Below, piece after piece: positions 58,063 to 64,000 of a stretch of DNA of 64,000 nt. Within the stretch, counting starts at the first letter, position 1; every line of letters begins with the position of its first letter. Below the pieces are notes generated by a model. It was not told where the DNA came from, searched no databases, and saw only the letters and a list, made by a program, of their open reading frames with translations. A program made the translations under genes and the position numbers. The DNA is from Taudactylus pleione (Eukaryota > Chordata > Amphibia > Anura > Myobatrachidae). The DNA lies in NCBI GenBank assembly GCA_031769625.1, contig JAUIMM010000200.1, positions 55,760,001 through 55,824,000 of the forward strand, written 5' to 3'.

Positions 58063-58878
58063 GTTTGAACAAAACTCCAGTGTTTATACCTAATGTGTTT
58101 GTGTTTTTTGGCGAACATCTAATTTATTTTTAATTTTCTCACCATCTTCTGTTTGTTCACATAATCTTTGGCACTCCAACACTCACTACTTCCTGCTACC
58201 CTTACCAAACCTGGATCTGGTCCTTTTGGGCATATATTCTTGAACCCATATCGCAACGCCATGTTTGTGGAATCATGTTGGCATGGTCCTTCGTCAACCA
58301 GTTCTTGATTTTGTGTTTTTATTTAATTATTTCTTGGTATGTGTTGTATTTGAATTTATCACTGTGTATTTTTTTTGGGAGTGACCACTTTGTTTTCTCT
58401 GTTATGTTGTCAATAAATGTTTGAAGAGTGAAATGGTCTTCCTTTTTTGGGACGTTAACAGCAAGTGTAACCAGGTTAACACAAGTTACATTTGACTAAG
58501 GGGTAAACCAGTACTGACGCCAGTTGAGCAAAACTGAAATATGTTTTCAGCTTCCCAATCCACACCAAAAGGAAGCCTGGCCCAACCTTGGGATTTGTAA
58601 GATTGGCCTAAGCAGCTTGCGCACCAAGTAGGAACCTGGAAAATGTAGAAATCTGAAATTGACACTACACCCAAAAAGGGAAATGACATTGTTACTGTTA
58701 TGTGTTTCTGGTGTCTGTTTGACATACAAAGACAAAACACAATCTAACTTTTAAAAAAGGGAAATCCTTGCAGGAACTTATGTCAGGCTAAACTATCTTG
58801 GTTTTGGTTTTTAAAAATGAGCCACAACGTATATTTGTCTTAATAAATTTATTTGGAAAATAGAACAAAAAAAAAAAT
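58063..58878. other. 3' UTR and spacer, transposase to gene C (copy 3)
   Basis: AATAAA near 58411 probably ends the transposase transcript. TTTATTTGG near 58849 on plus is the likely gene C signal on minus. Short frames here are unsupported. Confidence 0.6.
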
Positions 58879-60674
58879 CTAATGCCGAAGGAGGCCAGAC
58901 AGCCGGTCGAGGGCCACCAGAAGGCCGATTACATGGTGGCGCATCTGCCCCACAACATCCGCCACCTCTTGCCGACGCCTCTGTTCCTCTGTGGGTGAGA
59001 AAAGTGTGTGGGTTAATACAACAATAGGGACTCCACAGAAAAACATAAAAAAAAACCCAAATCACTCCTAAACCCAAAACCTGAAATAAAAAGGGTGGGC
59101 TGGCAAAAATACAAGGCCTAGGTACAAATTCCCACAGGTATGATATGTGTATGCTTAAATCACCAGGAAGAGGTAAAGGCAAACCTTCACAATCAACAAA
59201 AGTCAAGCCACAAAAACACGAAGAAAGGCACGACACATGATTACATACAAACAGTTTGTGCTTTAAAAAAAATAAAAAAAAAACATACCGGGAAACAAAT
59301 CGGGAGCTCCGGCCAAACCTCCATGATCCTCCTCGGAGGATCCGTCATTCCCCAAAGAATGGGGCGGAGTTATGCTGGACTCCGGGGAGGGGGTAATTGG
59401 AAGAGGGGTGGGTGGAGGAGAGGGGGAAGTGGGACGGAGGGGAAGGAGGCCCGACATTTCCGGGAGAGGGTCTGGGAAGGATGGGGAGGAGTGGGGAATA
59501 GGGGAAAGATTTGGGGTGGAGTGTTGGCTGGGGGTTGGGGAGAGTGGGCGGGAACGCCGACGTTGACGGCGGAGTCTTGGCTGTCCCCCTAAAATATGTC
59601 AAATAAATTGCGTTTAGTTTATGGACAAATCCGGGCAAACAAACATAAAAAAAAAAAATAATAAAAAATAAAACCAAAAAAAAAAGCAGTAGAATTAAAA
59701 ATTCAGAAAAAGAGGGGAAACATGCAGACGCAGATATGAGTACAAATAATAAATAGAACAGACAGGAAAACATGCAGACGCAGATATGAGTACAAATAAT
59801 AAATAGAACAGACAGGAAAACATGCAGACGCAGATATGAGTACAAATAATAAATAGAACAGACAGGAAAACATGCAGACGCAGATATGAGTACAAATAAT
59901 AAATAGAACAGACAGGAAAACATGCAGACGCAGATATGAGTACAAATAATAAATAGAACAGACAGGAAAACATGCAGACGCAGATATGAGTACAAATAAT
60001 AAATAGAACAGACAGGAAAACATGCAGACGCAGATATGAGTACAAATAATAAATAGAACAGACAGGAAAACATGCAGACGCAGATATGAGTACAAATAAT
60101 AAATAGAACAGACAGGAAAACATGCAGATGCAGATATGAGTACAAATAATAAATAGAACAGACAGGAAAACATGCACACGCAGATATGAGTACAAATAAT
60201 AAATAGAACAGACAGGAAAACATGCACACGCAGATATGAGTACAAATAATAAATAGAACAGACAGGAAAACATGCAGACGCAGATATGAGTACAAATAAT
60301 AAATAGAACAGACAGGAAAACATGCACACGCAGATATGAGTACAAATAATAAATAGAACAGACAGGAAAACATGCACACGCAGTTTGCCCCACAAACACA
60401 AACATGAAAACCACAATACATAATACTTACTTGCCAGGATCTGCATGCGAAAGCATGCCAGCAAGCGGGGCGTTCGCCGTTGCAGGTCGGACCACCTGCG
60501 CTCCAGCTGCCCGATGTTTCGGCGTGAGCCGAAGGACCGCAGGCGGGACCGTACCTCCGCATACGCGGAGCGCTTCTGCCGGTTGGTCATGGGTTGAGGC
60601 TGGCTGGTGATCCGGCGATCCATGACCTCCGTAAGCACCAGCAGCTCACGCCTGGTGAATGCGGAGGCTCTCAT
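58879..60674 (-). CDS. Harbinger gene C, second Myb-like protein (copy 3, intact)
   Basis: Exons 60431-60674 (244), 59289-59588 (300) and 58879-58988 (110), GT-AG introns, phase 1 at both joints, 217 residues. Residues about 6-70 form a Myb/SANT-like unit: FTRRELLVLTEVMD, KRSAYAEVRSRLRSF, NIGQLERRWSDLQRR. The spacing of the aromatic and RRW residues parallels gene A. Then come an Arg-rich stretch (RLRRQRRRSR), a long Pro/Ser/Thr-rich linker with an acidic patch (SSEEDHGG), and a C-terminal amphipathic helix (VIGLLVALDRLSGLLRH) ending in TAG. I infer a small DNA-binding dimerising factor encoded by the transposon. I do not recognise a named family. The first intron contains the 50-bp minisatellite. 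Confidence 0.88.
59712..60385. repeat. 50-bp minisatellite in gene C intron 1 (copy 3)
   Basis: About 13.5 units of exactly 50 bp, each with ACATGCAGACGCAGATATGA and AATAAATAGAACAGACAG. Units differ mainly at one site (GCAGACG or GCACACG). Because three units equal 150 bases, all minus frames stay open. The long repetitive frames here are artefacts. Confidence 0.97.
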
Positions 60675-60734
60675 GATGGCAATGGTGTTTTTCTTAAAAA
60701 TCATTTTTGATAAAGTGTGTAAAAATTTTCTGAT

Positions 60735-60870
60735 TGGCTAATGTATTTTGGAAATTAACAGGAGCAATTTTATTGGTTAGTGTATGAGTCATGTGTTCGA
60801 CAGGGCCAGAAATCTCTGGAGAGTTAGGATATGCTTGATGCAGTGACATGCGTAAGCAAATTTAAATAAA
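60735..60870 (-). promoter_or_regulatory. gene C promoter region (copy 3)
   Basis: Minus CCAAT boxes (plus GATTGGCTAAT near 60732 and TATTGGTTAG near 60771), AP-1-like TGACTCA (plus 60785-60791), ACATGCGT (60846-60853), TTTAAATAAA. Conserved with copies 1 and 2. Confidence 0.6.
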
Positions 60871-61119
60871 GAAATGAACCCAGGGAAATATGCGGGGATC
60901 CACAGCAATAGTACAATTGTTTAATTGTGGTTCACATGTTTTTTGAACAATAAAAGCGAATGTTTCATCCGTACGTATTCTGCGGGAAAACACAAACACG
61001 GACAAGAGTAAAGTTTCTTGCATTGTGTTGAAAAAAAACAAACAATTAAGCTAATTGATACATTGATTGGCATGATACGATTGATGGAGGTAGGCAGAAT
61101 AAAGGAGCAGGTAATCGAC

Positions 61120-61348
61120 ATCTGACAAGGCCACTTCCTGTTTATACGTGTGCGTGCGTTCCTTTCAAGCCATTTCGGGGATGTACGCTCGCTATTTCGT
61201 ACGCTCGTTAGTTAGAGGAGGGGTCGTCAGAGTTTAGGGAGGAATTTTAGATGCGAACGAAAATACGAGCGAGCCATTGAATTTAAATATTTTTGTACGT
61301 ACGCCTAACGTACGTGCGCCCGCTTGCGAGTGGGTCTGAATGAGGGCC
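61120..61348 (+). repeat. right TIR and subterminal motifs (copy 3)
   Basis: GTACGCTCGCTATTTCGTAC, TACGAGCGAGCC, GTACGTACGCCTAACGTACG, then the inverted terminus TGGGTCTGAATGAGGGCC. Confidence 0.85.
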
Positions 61349-61444
61349 TTAGTTAGCACCTTCTAGAAGATAATAGCTAGAATCTGATTGGTTGCTATGG
61401 GCAACATCCCACTTCAAAAACTTTCACTTTAGTAAATATACCCC
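61349..61444. mobile_element. palindromic MITE (copy c), right half
   Basis: TTAGTTAGCACCTTCTAGAA through GGTTGCTATGGGCAACAT to ATATACCCC. It completes the MITE begun at 53480. Confidence 0.85.
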
Positions 61445-63500
61445 GTACTGTGTGATGAGCTCAATAAACTATTTGGGACTTATTATGGATGGTGACTATT
61501 CAAGTGGTTACAGAAAAGGCCACATATTAAGATGCAAGGTTATTCTTAGAACTTTAAAGTAGTTTTGTAATTTTACTAGTGACATTGGTCGTGTTCAGGT
61601 GGCTGCCCTGAGGAGTGACAAGGAGCTTTTTTTATTTTATTGGAAATTAAATATTGTGTGTATTGTAGTTTTTAATAATAAATTAATATAATTTTAAATA
61701 TATTTACAAGGCGGTATAACAGTGTTATGCTCCCCAATTGATGAGTTTACTCACCTTGTACTGTACATTGTTTAATTTGGTTATATTAGGGTATTCAGAA
61801 ATACCTATTGGGGAGAAGCATTTACATTATAATTTCAGAGTTTATCATCCTAATAAGCGGGTTCGCCCATTTTTTTGCGATAATTTCGCCTTTCTTTTTT
61901 ACTCCGTATACAATTCCAGTCCGTTTTCGCCTATGCAGAAAGTCAATGCACGAAAAAGGCGATACTTTTTCTCCACAGAATAGCAGGAGAAAAAAAGTGC
62001 AAAATCTATATTTTGGGGTGCAGATGTTGGGAAACCACTCACACCCTCCCCCCCAAAGGACAATTCACCCAAGAAAAGGAAAGAAAGAAAGGAACACCCC
62101 AAAAAACACCTTTGAAAATTGGGGCAAAAATGAAAAAAGTGGGGGGACAACTTCAAAAACTAGTGAAATAAGGTTCAGGGGGGCTCTAAGAAGGGGCCAA
62201 GTGTTTTTGGGATTGCAGGTGCTTGTATGACAGGAATTTAATTTTTTCTAAAACTTCACTTTAGAGACATAAAAATATGCTAGTAACCGTTTTCAAGTAC
62301 CCCAAATTTGATGGAATTACTTATTTTCACCAAAAAATACTGCTTTATGCCATTCATAACTTGTGCAAAGATGCTAATAAGAAGCTATTGAAACAACTTA
62401 AGTACCCCAAAATGTTTTATTAGGGCTATTTGGACACATCTACTGTCATTGTTCCCCAATGTTAGTGCATCTTTTTGGGGGGTTCAGGCTGATTTCCCCA
62501 ATTCTGACAGCACTGTCTGCCTGTTCTGAATTCGCAGCTTGCTGTTTTTGCCTGTTTTGGAATTGAATACGGCGAATATTGGGGACGTGCACAATAAGTT
62601 TTTGCGTCCAAAACATGCAATTCAACAATGATTTATCACCATGGAAGGTGAGCAACAATATCCTGCTGCCATGGAGAAAAACATCCAGAGCTGTAAAAGT
62701 TAGTTATCACTCTAGAGACCTCCATCATGTACGGGGCCAGGCCATCAGTATAATTGAAAGCAGGATTATAATACAGTATATATCGCCCCAAATAATTAAA
62801 TACTATACTGTATATCTGTTTCTGGGGGAGGAATGCTATTCCCATTTTTTTTAAAAAGATCAGGTTATTCCTTCTGTTACTGCCATTCTGAGATGGCGTT
62901 GAATTGTTTTAGATAGTTGATAATTTATACAGTAGCCAGAGAAAGAGCTGGATTAAGTGGGGAGAGGTGGGCACAGGGGGCCACGTGCCCCAAATTTGAA
63001 TGTGGAGAGCCAATTTTGGTGGGCGTTCCTGGGAGGTAACAGGGGGCTGGTCATATGCAGGTGTGTAGTGGCCAGTTGCACAGCTGAAAGAAAAACCTGG
63101 AAAATAATAGCTTCTAAATTAACATTCGGACTGATTCTGATGTGGATACTGTCTAACTAACATGCAAATGCAGCAGGAGGTGTCTGTAGGAAATAGGTAC
63201 CTCCTGTATGCATCTGTGATCCGAGTGCTGGTGCAATGGGGAAGCTACTGTGCCGCACCCTAGGCAACAGCACAGCCCGCACACCCATAGTTACGGCCCT
63301 ACAAGCTCTGCATATGGGTGGAAATATACTACATTTGTATATGACATTTTTAATTAAACAGTAAACAATAGCCCTAATTTTGAGGCCAGCATCAGTACTA
63401 TAATATTTTCCATTTGTTACAGCCACAGGCCCAATAAAACTGATTCTGGGCCCACAAGCTGTGTATTTATTGAAGAGCATAGAAGACCAACTAGCGGATT
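61445..63500. other. 2 kb intergenic, no supported gene
   Basis: The 61738-62230 open frames lack coding support. GAGCTGGATTAAGTGGGG (about 62945) and CATAGTTACGGCCCTA (about 63285) could be decayed ends of a hAT-type repeat, without a clear duplication. Confidence 0.4.
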
Positions 63501-64000
63501 ATTTTTTTGAATCAAGTATTTTTATTGAATTTTCTTTTTTAAAGAAAAAATAAATAAATAAAATACATATACATAAACATGTATGAGCATTGCGTTACAT
63601 CAATTTATCAAAACAAATATAGGAGTGAACCCATTGGCAATCGAGTAGTACATTTAACAGTGGATATTCAAAACATAAATTAGGCAATTCGAAGAAATAG
63701 ATTAAATATCCAACAATAACAGTGATGATAGTGAGAAGAAATAATGCACTGGCTGTCGGAAGTGCAAAAACAATAAAAATAAAAGAACCAGAGATTCTTA
63801 AGCAGAGCTAGTAGAGGAGGTGAGAAGGGCATAACGGAAATCTTGTCATAGGGACCATATCTTATCAAACTTTTTGGGACATTTTTGCTTCTGATACATG
63901 AAAAGTTTACAAGAAACTGTAGTATATTGACTAAAGCCACACAGGATAGAAAGGTAAGAGGATCAGAGGCCATCCATGTTCAGGCAAGACACACACGGGT
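63501..64000 (-). other. possible LINE 3' end or UTR (weak)
   Basis: TTTTTATTGAATTTTC followed by A-rich sequence resembles the reversed tail of a retroposon. A 97-codon minus frame (63680-63973) has no recognisable domain. The window ends inside it. Confidence 0.25.

Larger units (their letters stand above)
53560..61348 (+). mobile_element. PIF/Harbinger transposon, copy 3 (complete, 7.8 kb, three genes)
   Basis: Termini GGCCCTCATTCAGAGCCGC and, complemented, GGCCCTCATTCAGACCCAC. The interrupted MITE shows the target was TTA: the right copy is TTA (61349-61351) and the left copy is now TTT (53557-53559). Same layout as copy 2. Genes A and C are intact. The transposase exons are open but its usual ATG is CTG. 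The gene C intron holds the largest 50-bp array. Confidence 0.97.

Noticed and set aside
59345..60704. Long repetitive minus-strand open frames (up to about 400 codons, CMFSCLFYLLF repeats)
   Set aside because: They arise from the 50-bp intronic minisatellite, whose three-unit length is a multiple of three. The real gene C splices over it.
1..64000. Viral or retroviral copies (gag-pol-env, LTR pairs)
   Set aside because: No long direct terminal repeats, reverse transcriptase of retroviral type or envelope-like frame was seen. The only reverse-transcriptase-related piece is the L1-like ORF2 tail near 22330-23017.

Overview
This looks like non-coding, transposon-packed DNA from a vertebrate nuclear genome, most likely an amphibian and probably a frog. 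That guess rests on base composition, GT-AG introns, and the mix of PIF/Harbinger, hAT, Tigger-like, Helitron, L1-like and tRNA-SINE repeats; no host gene fixes the species. Nothing bacterial or viral was recognised. No rRNA, tRNA gene or CRISPR array was found.

The main content is three related PIF/Harbinger transposons on the same strand: copy 1 (about 3165-10120, left end not found), copy 2 (44947-52458) and copy 3 (53560-61348). Each carries three genes. Gene A (minus) is a four-exon Myb/SANT-like, NAIF1-type DNA-binding protein. The transposase gene (plus) is a HARBI1-type DDE nuclease with two coding exons. Gene C (minus, three exons) encodes a second small Myb-like protein of about 217 residues. 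Exon lengths are nearly invariant: A 40/244/209/536, transposase 682/362, C 244/300/110. Introns and spacers have diverged heavily. Each copy carries a different lesion, but every gene is intact in at least one copy or nearly so. Two introns of each copy hold minisatellites whose period is kept (47-48 bp and 50 bp) while their sequence differs.

The second major element is a 5.9 kb hAT transposon (14948-20867) with a perfect 8-bp target duplication. It has about ten 155-bp tandem units, each centred on an E-box, and a BED-finger transposase broken by two frameshifts. A 311-bp hAT MITE with similar ends lies at 27389-27699.

Region by region: 1-3160 holds two MITEs and possible host exons. 3165-10120 is Harbinger copy 1. 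10495-13268 is a run of four small DNA elements. 14948-20867 is the hAT. 21370-31400 holds a telomere-like GC-rich repeat, an L1 fragment, fold-back repeats, a hAT MITE, a Helitron and a minisatellite. 31700-37610 holds MITEs and nested insertions: a hAT inside a GGGCTCTATTTACTA element, partly tandemly duplicated, and a Tigger-like MITE inside a Charlie-like hAT. 38590-44426 holds minisatellites, a second telomere-like repeat, a retroposon fragment and a hAT. 44947-61348 holds Harbinger copies 2 and 3, with a SINE between them. The rest is unannotated. Copy 3 sits inside a palindromic MITE, whose two halves flank it, and copy 2 sits inside a separate inverted-repeat structure, so both are younger than their targets.
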